From Hippasteria phrygiana (taxonomy: Eukaryota > Echinodermata > Asteroidea > Valvatida > Goniasteridae), in assembly GCA_037893225.1 (NCBI GenBank), contig JAZGUH010000407.1, forward strand, positions 1,135,546-1,199,545: a stretch of DNA of 64,000 bases, read 5' to 3'. Positions within the stretch are counted from its first letter, which is position 1. Each line of letters starts with the position of its first letter. Below the pieces are notes generated by a model. The model searched no databases. It saw only the letters and a program-made list of their open reading frames with translations, and was not told where the DNA came from. This document shows positions 24,942-37,374 of the stretch, in pieces. A program made the position numbers and the translations under genes.

Positions 24942-25868
24942 GTGGAGAAAATTCAAACCTCGCAATGTTTATTTTCTTTCCGGCCAACATCTGTGTACAT
25001 TATTACCGTCTATTTATTGCTCCATGCATGTCAAATTCCCTGGGGTATGGACTTGCTTTACTCATTCATAATTGCATGAAATATCAACCAAATTCAGTAA
25101 TTTTGACATGTATAGATAGCTTAGATCTGGCGCTACATGTTGCAATTATCGGCGGCTTCTTAGATTTAAAACTTGTGGAGAAAATTCAAACCTCGCAATG
25201 TTTATTTTCTTTCCGGCCAACATCTGTGTACATGTTACCGTCTATTTATTGCTCCATGCATGTCAAATTCCCTGGGGTATGGACTTGCTTTACTCATTCA
25301 TAATTGCATGAAATATCAACCAAATTCAGTAATTTTGACATGTATGGATAGCTTAGATATGGCGCTACATGTTGCAATTATCGGCGGCTTCTTAGAGTTA
25401 ACACTTGTGGAGAAAATTCAAACCTCGCAATGTTTATTTTCTTCCCGGCCACCATCCGTGTGCAGATTACCTTTTATTTATTGCTCCATGCCTGTCAAAT
25501 TCCCTGGGGTATGGACTTGCTTTACTCATTCATAATTGCATGAAATATCAACCAAATACAGTAATTTTGACATGTATAGATAGCTTAGATATGGCGCTAC
25601 ATGTTGCAATTATCGGCGGCTTCTTAGAGTTAACACTTGTGGAGAAAATTCAAACCTCGCAATGTTTATTTTCTTTCCGGCCACCATCTGCGTGCATATT
25701 ACCTTTTATTTATTGCTCCATGCCTGTCAAATTCCCTGGGGTATGGACTTGCTTTACTCATTCATAATTGCATGAAATATCAACCAAATGCAGCAATTTT
25801 GACATGTATGGATAGCTTAGATCTGGCGCTACATGTTGCAATCATCGGCGGCTTCTTAGAGTTCAAAC

Positions 25869-26101
25869 TTGTGGAGAAAATTCAAACCTCGCAATGTTGA
25901 TTTTCTTTCCGGCCAACATCTGTGTAGATTATTACCGTCTATGTATTGCTCCATGCATGTCAAATTCCCTGGGGTATGGACTTGCTTTACTCATTCATAA
26001 TTGCATGAAATATCAACCAAATTCAGTAATTTTGACATGTATAGATAGCTTAGATCTGGCGCTACATGTTGCAATTATCGGCGGCTTCTTAGATTTAAAA
26101 C
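25869..26101 (+). repeat. D+ unit with two private substitutions
   Basis: T-to-G at 25899 (AATGTTGATTTTC) and C-to-G at 25927 (GTGTAGATTATT) are found in no other D+ unit. It also has CTATGTATTG at 25943. It is one of the most diverged units in the window. Confidence 0.88.
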
Positions 26102-27957
26102 TTGTGGAGAAAATTCAAACCTCGCAATGTTTATTTTCTTTCCGGCCAACATCTGTGTACATGTTACCGTCTATTTATTGCTCCATGCATGTCAAATTCC
26201 CTGGGGTATGGACTTGCTTTACTCATTCATAATTGCATGAAATATCAACCAAATTCAGTAATTTTGACATGTATGGATAGCTTAGATATGGCGCTACATG
26301 TTGCAATTATCGGCGGCTTCTTAGAGTTAACACTTGTGGAGAAAATTCAAACCTCGCAATGTTTATTTTCTTCCCGGCCACCATCCGTGTGCAGATTACC
26401 TTTTATTTATTGCTCCATGCCTGTCAAATTCCCTGGGGTATGGACTTGCTTTACTCATTCATAATTGCATGAAATATCAACCAAATACAGTCATTTTGAC
26501 ATGTATGGATAGCTTAGATCTGGCGCTACATGTTGCAATTATCGGCGGCTTCTTAGATTTAAAACTTGTGGAGAAAATTCAAACCTCGCAATGTTTATTT
26601 TCTTTCCGGCCAACATCTGTGTACATGTTACCGTCTATTTATTGCTCCATGCATGTCAAATTCCCTGGGGTATGGACTTGCTTTACTCATTCATAATTGC
26701 ATGAAATATCAACCAAATTCAGTAATTTTGACATGTATGGATAGCTTAGATATGGCGCTACATGTTGCAATTATCGGCGGCTTCTTAGAGTTAACACTTG
26801 TGGAGAAAATTCAAACCTCGCAATGTTTATTTTCTTTCCGGCCACCATCTGCGTGCATATTACCTTTTATTTATTGCTCCATGCCTGTCAAATTCCCTGG
26901 GGTATGGACTTGCTTTACTCATTCATAATTGCATGAAATATCAACCAAATGCAGCAATTTTGACATGTATGGATAGCTTAGATCTGGCGCTACATGTTGC
27001 AATCATCGGCGGCTTCTTAGAGTTCAAACTTGTGGAGAAAATTCAAACCTCGCAATGTTTATTTTCTTTCCGGCCAACATCTGTGTACATATTACCGTCT
27101 ATTTATTGCTCCATACATGTCAAATTCCCTGGGGTATGGACTTGCTTTACTCATTCATAATTGCATGAAATATCAACCAAATTCAGTAATTTTGACATGT
27201 ATAGATAGCTTAGATCTGGCGCTACATGTTGCAATTATCGGCGGCTTCTTAGATTTAAAACTTGTGGAGAAAATTCAAACCTCGCAATGTTTATTTTCTT
27301 TCCGGCCAACATCTGTGTACATGTTACCGTCTATTTATTGCTCCATGCATGTCAAATTCCCTGGGGTATGGACTTGCTTTACTCATTCATAATTGCATGA
27401 AATATCAACCAAATTCAGTAATTTTGACATGTATGGATAGCTTAGATATGGCGCTACATGTTGCAATTATCGGCGGCTTCTTAGAGTTAACACTTGTGGA
27501 GAAAATTCAAACCTCGCAATGTTTATTTTCTTCCCGGCCACCATCCGTGTGCAGATTACCTTTTATTTATTGCTCCATGCCTGTCAAATTCCCTGGGGTA
27601 TGGACTTGCTTTACTCATTCATAATTGCATGAAATATCAACCAAATACAGTCATTTTGACATGTATGGATAGCTTAGATCTGGCGCTACATGTTGCAATT
27701 ATCGGCGGCTTCTTAGATTTAAAACTTGTGGAGAAAATTCAAACCTCGCAATGTTTATTTTCTTTCCGGCCAACATCTGTGTACATGTTACCGTCTATTT
27801 ATTGCTCCATGCATGTCAAATTCCCTGGGGTATGGACTTGCTTTACTCATTCATAATTGCATGAAATATCAACCAAATTCAGTAATTTTGACATGTATGG
27901 ATAGCTTAGATATGGCGCTACATGTTGCAATTATCGGCGGCTTCTTAGAGTTAACAC

Positions 27958-28323
27958 TTGTGGAGAAAATTCAAACCTCGCAATGTTTATTTTCTTTCCG
28001 GCCACCATCTGCGTGCATATTACCTTTTATTTATTGCTCCATGCCTGTCAAATTCCCTGGGGTATGGACTTGCTTTACTCATTCATAATTGCATGAAATA
28101 TCAACCAAATACAGTAATGTTTATTTTCTTTCCGGCCAACATCTGTGTACATGTTACCGTCTATTTATTGCTCCATGCATGTTAAATTCCCTGGGGTATG
28201 GACTTGCTTTACTCATTCATAATTGCATGAAATATCAACCAAATTCAGTAATTTTGACATGTATGGATAGCTTAGATATGGCGCTATATGTTGCAATTAT
28301 CGGCGGCTTCTTAGAGTTAACAC
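27958..28323 (+). repeat. Fused unit pair with 98-bp internal deletion (copy 3)
   Basis: Identical junction at about 28118/28119, 3848 bp after copy 2. Confidence 0.94.
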
Positions 28324-31109
28324 TTGTGGAGAAAATTCAAACCTCGCAATGTTTATTTTCTTCCCGGCCACCATCCGTGTGCAGATTACCTTTTATTTAT
28401 TGCTCCATGCCTGTCAAATTCCCTGGGGTATGGACTTGCTTTACTCATTCATAATTGCATGAAATATCAACCAAATACAGTAATTTTGACATGTATAGAT
28501 AGCTTAGATATGGCGCTACATGTTGCAATTATCGGCGGCTTCTTAGAGTTAACACTTGTGGAGAAAATTCAAACCTCGCAATGTTTATTTTCTTTCCGGC
28601 CACCATCTGCGTGCATATTACCTTTTATTTATTGCTCCATGCCTGTCAAATTCCCTGGGGTATGGACTTGCTTTACTCATTCATAATTGCATGAAATATC
28701 AACCAAATGCAGCAATTTTGACATGTATGGATAGCTTAGATCTGGCGCTACATGTTGCAATCATCGGCGGCTTCTTAGAGTTCAAACTTGTGGAGAAAAT
28801 TCAAACCTCGCAATGTTTATTTTCTTTCCGGCCAACATCTGTGTACATTATTACCGTCTATTTATTGCTCCATGCATGTCAAATTCCCTGGGGTATGGAC
28901 TTGCTTTACTCATTCATAATTGCATGAAATATCAACCAAATTCAGTAATTTTGACATGTATGGATAGCTTAGATATGGCGCTACATGTTGCAATTATCGG
29001 CGGCTTCTTAGAGTTAACACTTGTGGAGAAAATTCAAACCTCGCAATGTTTATTTTCTTCCCGGCCACCATCCGTGTGCAGATTACCTTTTATTTATTGC
29101 TCCATGCCTGTCAAATTCCCTGGGGTATGGACTTGCTTTACTCATTCATAATTGCATGAAATATCAACCAAATACAGTAATTTTGACATGTATAGATAGC
29201 TTAGATATGGCGCTACATGTTGCAATTATCGGCGGCTTCTTAGAGTTAACACTTGTGGAGAAAATTCAAACCTCGCAATGTTTATTTTCTTTCCGGCCAC
29301 CATCTGCGTGCATATTACCTTTTATTTATTGCTCCATGCCTGTCAAATTCCCTGGGGTATGGACTTGCTTTACTCATTCATAATTGCATGAAATATCAAC
29401 CAAATGCAGCAATTTTGACATGTATGGATAGCTTAGATCTGGCGCTACATGTTGCAATCATCGGCGGCTTCTTAGAGTTCAAACTTGTGGAGAAAATTCA
29501 AACCTCGCAATGTTTATTTTCTTTCCGGCCAACATCTGTGTACATTATTACCGTCTATGTATTGCTCCATGCATGTCAAATTCCCTGGGGTATGGACTTG
29601 CTTTACTCATTCATAATTGCATGAAATATCAACCAAATTCAGTAATTTTGACATGTATAGATAGCTTAGATCTGGCGCTACATGTTGCAATTATCGGCGG
29701 CTTCTTAGATTTAAAACTTGTGGAGAAAATTCAAACCTCGCAATGTTTATTTTCTTTCCGGCCAACATCTGTGTACATGTTACCGTCTATTTATTGCTCC
29801 ATGCATGTCAAATTCCCTGGGGTATGGACTTGCTTTACTCATTCATAATTGCATGAAATATCAACCAAATTCAGTAATTTTGACATGTATGGATAGCTTA
29901 GATATGGCGCTACATGTTGCAATTATCGGCGGCTTCTTAGAGTTAACACTTGTGGAGAAAATTCAAACCTCGCAATGTTTATTTTCTTCCCGGCCACCAT
30001 CCGTGTGCAGATTACCTTTTATTTATTGCTCCATGCCTGTCAAATTCCCTGGGGTATGGACTTGCTTTACTCATTCATAATTGCATGAAATATCAACCAA
30101 ATACAGTCATTTTGACATGTATGGATAGCTTAGATCTGGCGCTACATGTTGCAATTATCGGCGGCTTCTTAGATTTAAAACTTGTGGAGAAAATTCAAAC
30201 CTCGCAATGTTTATTTTCTTTCCGGCCAACATCTGCGTGCATATTACCTTTTATTTATTGCTCCATGCCTGTCAAATTCCCTGGGGTATGGACTTGCTTT
30301 ACTCATTCATAATTGCATGAAATATCAACCAAATGCAGCAATTTTGACATGTATGGATAGCTTAGATCTGGCGCTACATGTTGCAATCATCGGCGGCTTC
30401 TTAGAGTTCAAACTTGTGGAGAAAATTCAAACCTCGCAATGTTTATTTTCTTTCCGGCCAACATCTGTGTACATATTACCGTCTATTTATTGCTCCATAC
30501 ATGTCAAATTCCCTGGGGTATGGACTTGCTTTACTCATTCATAATTGCATGAAATATCAACCAAATTCAGTAATTTTGACATGTATAGATAGCTTAGATC
30601 TGGCGCTACATGTTGCAATTATCGGCGGCTTCTTAGATTTAAAACTTGTGGAGAAAATTCAAACCTCGCAATGTTTATTTTCTTTCCGGCCAACATCTGT
30701 GTACATGTTACCGTCTATTTATTGCTCCATGCATGTCAAATTCCCTGGGGTATGGACTTGCTTTACTCATTCATAATTGCATGAAATATCAACCAAATTC
30801 AGTAATTTTGACATGTATGGATAGCTTAGATATGGCGCTACATGTTGCAATTATCGGCGGCTTCTTAGAGTTAACACTTGTGGAGAAAATTCAAACCTCG
30901 CAATGTTTATTTTCTTCCCGGCCACCATCCGTGTGCAGATTACCTTTTATTTATTGCTCCATGCCTGTCAAATTCCCTGGGGTATGGACTTGCTTTACTC
31001 ATTCATAATTGCATGAAATATCAACCAAATACAGTCATTTTGACATGTATGGATAGCTTAGATCTGGCGCTACATGTTGCAATTATCGGCGGCTTCTTAG
31101 ATTTAAAAC
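28324..31109 (+). repeat. HOR block 3d, shortened copy of 12 units
   Basis: B-N, A-E, D+-M, B-N, A-E, D+-I, C-M, B-K, hybrid-E, D-I, C-M, B-K. Compared with 3c it lacks the C-M unit after the first D+, lacks the C-M before the hybrid, and has no deletion junction. The hybrid head at 30182 ties it to block 3b. Confidence 0.87.
30182..30413 (+). repeat. Hybrid-head unit C/A, tail E (copy 2)
   Basis: Same AACATCTGCGTGCAT switch as at 22950. The distance of 7232 bp equals 32 units, plus four D+ insertions, minus two 98-bp deletions, so the copies are in register. Confidence 0.88.
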
Positions 31110-31573
31110 TTGTGGAGAAAATTCAAACCTCGCAATGTTTATTTTCTTTCCGGCCAACATCTGTGTACATGTTACCGTCTATTTATTGCTCCATGCATGT
31201 CAAATTCCCTGGGGTATGGACTTGCTTTACTCATTCATAATTGCATGAAATATCAACCAAATTCAGTAATTTTGACATGTATGGATAGCTTAGATCTGGC
31301 GAAACATGTTGCAATTATCGGCGGCTTCTTAGAGTTAACACTTGTGGAGAAAATTCAAACCTCGCAATGTTTATTTTCTTTCCGGCCACCATCCGTGTGC
31401 AGATTACCTTTTATTTATTGCTCCATGCCTGTCAAATTCCCTGGGGTATGGACTTGCTTTACTCATTCATAATTGCATGAAATATCAACCAAATACAGTC
31501 ATTTTGACATGTATGGATAGCTTAGATCTGGCGCTACATGTTGCAATTATCGGCGGCTTCTTAGATTTAAAAC
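31110..31573 (+). repeat. Two units opening region 4 (C-P, hybrid-K)
   Basis: First appearance of tail P, in which CT-to-AA at 31302-31303 gives CTGGCGAAACATG. The second unit (31342) has a hybrid head: TTTCCGGCCACC as in A, then ATCCGTGTGCAG as in B. Confidence 0.87.
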
Positions 31574-34358
31574 TTGTGGAGAAAATTCAAACCTCGCAAT
31601 GTTTATTTTCTTTCCGGCCAACATCTGTGTACATGTTACCGTCTATTTATTGCTCCATGCATGTCAAATTCCCTGGGGTATGGACTTGCTTTACTCATTC
31701 ATAATTGCATGAAATATCAACCAAATTCAGTAATTTTGACATGTATGGATAGCTTAGATCTGGCGAAACATGTTGCAATTATCGGCGGCTTCTTAGAGTT
31801 AACACTTGTGGAGAAAATTCAAACCTCGCAATGTTTATTTTCTTTCCGGCCACCATCTGCGTGCATATTACCTTTTATTTATTGCTCTATGCCTGTCAAA
31901 TTCCCTGGGGTATGGACTTGCTTTACTCATTCATAATTGCATGAAATATCAACCAAATACAGTAATTTTGACATGTATGGATAGCTTAGATCTGGCGCTA
32001 CATGTTGCAATTATCGGCGGCTTCTTAGATTTAAAACTTGTGGAGAAAATTCAAACCTCGCAATGTTTATTTTCTTTCCGGCCACCATCTGCGTGCATAT
32101 TACCTTTTATTTATTGCTCCATGCCTGTCAAATTCCCTGGGGTATGGACTTGCTTTACTCATTCATAATTGCATGAAATATCAACCAAATACAGTAATTT
32201 TGACATGTATGGATAGCTTAGATATGGCGCTACATGTTGCAATTATCGGCGGCTTCTTAGAGTTAACACTTGTGGAGAAAATTCAAACCTCGCAATGTTT
32301 ATTTTCTTTCCGGCCACCATCTGCGTGCATATTACCTTTTATTTATTGCTCCATGCCTGTCAAATTCCCTGGGGTATGGACTTGCTTTACTCATTCATAA
32401 TTGCATGAAATATCAACCAAATGCAGCAATTTTGACATGTATGGATAGCTTAGATCTGGCGCTACATGTTGCAATCATCGGCGGCTTCTTAGAGTTCAAA
32501 CTTGTGGAGAAAATTCAAACCTCGCAATGTTTATTTTCTTTCCGGCCAACATCTGTGTACATTATTACCGTCTATTTATTGCTCCATGCATGTCAAATTC
32601 CCTGGGGTATGGACTTGCTTTACTCATTCATAATTGCATGAAATATCAACCAAATTCAGTAATTTTGACATGTATAGATAGCTTAGATCTGGCGCTACAT
32701 GTTGCAATTATCGGCGGCTTCTTAGATTTAAAACTTGTGGAGAAAATTCAAACCTCGCAATGTTTATTTTCTTTCCGGCCAACATCTGTGTACATGTTAC
32801 CGTCTATTTATTGCTCCATGCATGTCAAATTCCCTGGGGTATGGACTTGCTTTACTCATTCATAATTGCATGAAATATCAACCAAATTCAGTAATTTTGA
32901 CATGTATGGATAGCTTAGATATGGCGCTACATGTTGCAATTATCGGCGGCTTCTTAGAGTTAACACTTGTGGAGAAAATTCAAACCTCGCAATGTTTATT
33001 TTCTTCCCGGCCACCATCCGTGTGCAGATTACCTTTTATTTATTGCTCCATGCCTGTCAAATTCCCTGGGGTATGGACTTGCTTTACTCATTCATAATTG
33101 CATGAAATATCAACCAAATACAGTCATTTTGACATGTATGGATAGCTTAGATCTGGCGCTACATGTTGCAATTATCGGCGGCTTCTTAGATTTAAAACTT
33201 GTGGAGAAAATTCAAACCTCGCAATGTTTATTTTCTTTCCGGCCAACATCTGTGTACATGTTACCGTCTATTTATTGCTCCATGCATGTCAAATTCCCTG
33301 GGGTATGGACTTGCTTTACTCATTCATAATTGCATGAAATATCAACCAAATTCAGTAATTTTGACATGTATGGATAGCTTAGATATGGCGCTACATGTTG
33401 CAATTATCGGCGGCTTCTTAGAGTTAACACTTGTGGAGAAAATTCAAACCTCGCAATGTTTATTTTCTTTCCGGCCACCATCTGCGTGCATATTACCTTT
33501 TATTTATTGCTCCATGCCTGTCAAATTCCCTGGGGTATGGACTTGCTTTACTCATTCATAATTGCATGAAATATCAACCAAATGCAGCAATTTTGACATG
33601 TATGGATAGCTTAGATCTGGCGCTACATGTTGCAATCATCGGCGGCTTCTTAGAGTTCAAACTTGTGGAGAAAATTCAAACCTCGCAATGTTTATTTTCT
33701 TTCCGGCCAACATCTGTGTACATATTACCGTCTATTTATTGCTCCATACATGTCAAATTCCCTGGGGTATGGACTTGCTTTACTCATTCATAATTGCATG
33801 AAATATCAACCAAATTCAGTAATTTTGACATGTATAGATAGCTTAGATCTGGCGCTACATGTTGCAATTATCGGCGGCTTCTTAGATTTAAAACTTGTGG
33901 AGAAAATTCAAACCTCGCAATGTTTATTTTCTTTCCGGCCAACATCTGTGTACATGTTACCGTCTATTTATTGCTCCATGCATGTCAAATTCCCTTGGGT
34001 ATGGACTTGCTTTACTCATTCATAATTGCATGAAATATCAACCAAATTCAGTAATTTTGACATGTATGGATAGCTTAGATATGGCGCTACATGTTGCAAT
34101 TATCGGCGGCTTCTTAGAGTTAACACTTGTGGAGAAAATTCAAACCTCGCAATGTTTATTTTCTTCCCGGCCACCATCCGTGTGCAGATTACCTTTTATT
34201 TATTGCTCCATGCCTGTCAAATTCCCTGGGGTATGGACTTGCTTTACTCATTCATAATTGCATGAAATATCAACCAAATACAGTCATTTTGACATGTATG
34301 GATAGCTTAGATCTGGCGCTACATGTTGCAATTATCGGCGGCTTCTTAGATTTAAAAC
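31574..34358 (+). repeat. HOR block 4a, 12 units (2785 bp)
   Basis: C-P, A-K (marked GCTCTATGCC), A-N, A-E, D+-I, C-M, B-K, C-M, A-E, D-I, C-M, B-K. The penultimate unit carries CCCTTGGG at 33996. Confidence 0.88.
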
Positions 34359-37300
34359 TTGTGGAGAAAATTCAAACCTCGCAATGTTTATTTTCTTTCC
34401 GGCCAACATCTGTGTACATGTTACCGTCTATTTATTGCTCCATGCATGTCAAATTCCCTGGGGTATGGACTTGCTTTACTCATTCATAATTGCATGAAAT
34501 ATCAACCAAATTCAGTAATTTTGACATGTATGGATAGCTTAGATCTGGCGAAACATGTTGCAATTATCGGCGGCTTCTTAGAGTTAACACTTGTGGAGAA
34601 AATTCAAACCTCGCAATGTTTATTTTCTTTCCGGCCACCATCTGCGTGCATATTACCTTTTATTTATTGCTCTATGCCTGTCAAATTCCCTGGGGTATGG
34701 ACTTGCTTTACTCATTCATAATTGCATGAAATATCAACCAAATACAGTAATTTTGACATGTATGGATAGCTTAGATCTGGCGCTACATGTTGCAATTATC
34801 GGCGGCTTCTTAGATTTAAAACTTGTGGAGAAAATTCAAACCTCGCAATGTTTATTTTCTTTCCGGCCAACATCTGTGTACATGTTACCGTCTATTTATT
34901 GCTCCATGCATGTCAAATTCCCTGGGGTATGGACTTGCTTTACTCATTCATAATTGCATGAAATATCAACCAAATTCAGTAATTTTGACATGTATGGATA
35001 GCTTAGATATGGCGCTACATGTTGCAATTATCGGCGGCTTCTTAGAGTTAACACTTGTGGAGAAAATTCAAACCTCGCAATGTTTATTTTCTTTCCGGCC
35101 ACCATCTGCGTGCATATTACCTTTTATTTATTGCTCCATGCCTGTCAAATTCCCTGGGGTATGGACTTGCTTTACTCATTCATAATTGCATGAAATATCA
35201 ACCAAATACAGTAATTTTGACATGTATGGATAGCTTAGATATGGCGCTACATGTTGCAATTATCGGCGGCTTCTTAGAGTTAACACTTGTGGAGAAAATT
35301 CAAACCTCGCAATGTTTATTTTCTTCCCGGCCACCATCCGTGTGCAGATTACCTTTTATTTATTGCTCCATGCCTGTCAAATTCCCTGGGGTATGGACTT
35401 GCTTTACTCATTCATAATTGCATGAAATATCAACCAAATACAGTAATTTTGACATGTATGGATAGCTTAGATATGGCGCTACATGTTGCAATTATCGGCG
35501 GCTTCTTAGAGTTAACACTTGTGGAGAAAATTCAAACCTCGCAATGTTTATTTTCTTTCCGGCCACCATCTGCGTGCATATTACCTTTTATTTATTGCTC
35601 CATGCCTGTCAAATTCCCTGGGGTATGGACTTGCTTTACTCATTCATAATTGCATGAAATATCAACCAAATGCAGCAATTTTGACATGTATGGATAGCTT
35701 AGATCTGGCGCTACATGTTGCAATCATCGGCGGCTTCTTAGAGTTCAAACTTGTGGAGAAAATTCAAACCTCGCAATGTTTATTTTCTTTCCGGCCAACA
35801 TCTGTGTACATGTTACCGTCTATTTATTGCTCCATGCATGTCAAATTCCCTGGGGTATGGACTTGCTTTACTCATTCATAATTGCATGAAATATCAACCA
35901 AATTCAGTAATTTTGACATGTATGGATAGCTTAGATATGGCGCTACATGTTGCAATTATCGGCGGCTTCTTAGAGTTAACACTTGTGGAGAAAATTCAAA
36001 CCTCGCAATGTTTATTTTCTTCCCGGCCACCATCCGTGTGCAGATTACCTTTTATTTATTGCTCCATGCCTGTCAAATTCCCTGGGGTATGGACTTGCTT
36101 TACTCATTCATAATTGCATGAAATATCAACCAAATACAGTCATTTTGACATGTATGGATAGCTTAGATCTGGCGCTACATGTTGCAATTATCGGCGGCTT
36201 CTTAGATTTAAAACTTGTGGAGAAAATTCAAACCTCGCAATGTTTATTTTCTTTCCGGCCAACATCTGTGTACATGTTACCGTCTATTTATTGCTCCATG
36301 CATGTCAAATTCCCTGGGGTATGGACTTGCTTTACTCATTCATAATTGCATGAAATATCAACCAAATTCAGTAATTTTGACATGTATGGATAGCTTAGAT
36401 ATGGCGCTACATGTTGCAATTATCGGCGGCTTCTTAGAGTTAACACTTGTGGAGAAAATTCAAACCTCGCAATGTTTATTTTCTTTCCGGCCACCATCTG
36501 CGTGCATATTACCTTTTATTTATTGCTCCATGCCTGTCAAATTCCCTGGGGTATGGACTTGCTTTACTCATTCATAATTGCATGAAATATCAACCAAATG
36601 CAGCAATTTTGACATGTATGGATAGCTTAGATCTGGCGCTACATGTTGCAATCATCGGCGGCTTCTTAGAGTTCAAACTTGTGGAGAAAATTCAAACCTC
36701 GCAATGTTTATTTTCTTTCCGGCCAACATCTGTGTACATATTACCGTCTATTTATTGCTCCATACATGTCAAATTCCCTGGGGTATGGACTTGCTTTACT
36801 CATTCATAATTGCATGAAATATCAACCAAATTCAGTAATTTTGACATGTATAGATAGCTTAGATCTGGCGCTACATGTTGCAATTATCGGCGGCTTCTTA
36901 GATTTAAAACTTGTGGAGAAAATTCAAACCTCGCAATGTTTATTTTCTTTCCGGCCAACATCTGTGTACATGTTACCGTCTATTTATTGCTCCATGCATG
37001 TCAAATTCCCTGGGGTATGGACTTGCTTTACTCATTCATAATTGCATGAAATATCAACCAAATTCAGTAATTTTGACATGTATGGATAGCTTAGATATGG
37101 CGCTACATGTTGCAATTATCGGCGGCTTCTTAGAGTTAACACTTGTGGAGAAAATTCAAACCTCGCAATGTTTATTTTCTTCCCGGCCACCATCCGTGTG
37201 CAGATTACCTTTTATTTATTGCTCCATGCCTGTCAAATTCCCTGGGGTATGGACTTGCTTTACTCATTCATAATTGCATGAAATATCAACCAAATACAGT

Positions 37301-37374
37301 CATTTTGACATGTATGGATAGCTTAGATCTGGCGCTACATGTTGCAATTATCGGCGGCTTCTTAGATTTAAAAC
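34359..37374 (+). repeat. HOR block 4b, 13 units (3016 bp)
   Basis: C-P, A-K, C-M, A-N, B-N, A-E, C-M, B-K, C-M, A-E, D-I, C-M, B-K. It contains the first of the two places where an E tail is followed by a C head (35751). Confidence 0.88.

Larger units (their letters stand above)
24476..28323 (+). repeat. HOR block 3c, 17 units (3848 bp)
   Basis: B-N, A-E, D+-I, C-M, B-N, A-E, D+-I, C-M, B-K, C-M, A-E, D-I, C-M, B-K, C-M, fused A/C-M. The unit order follows block 3a more closely than the directly adjacent block 3b. Private marks are a HindIII site at 24936 and two G substitutions in the unit at 25869. Confidence 0.9.
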
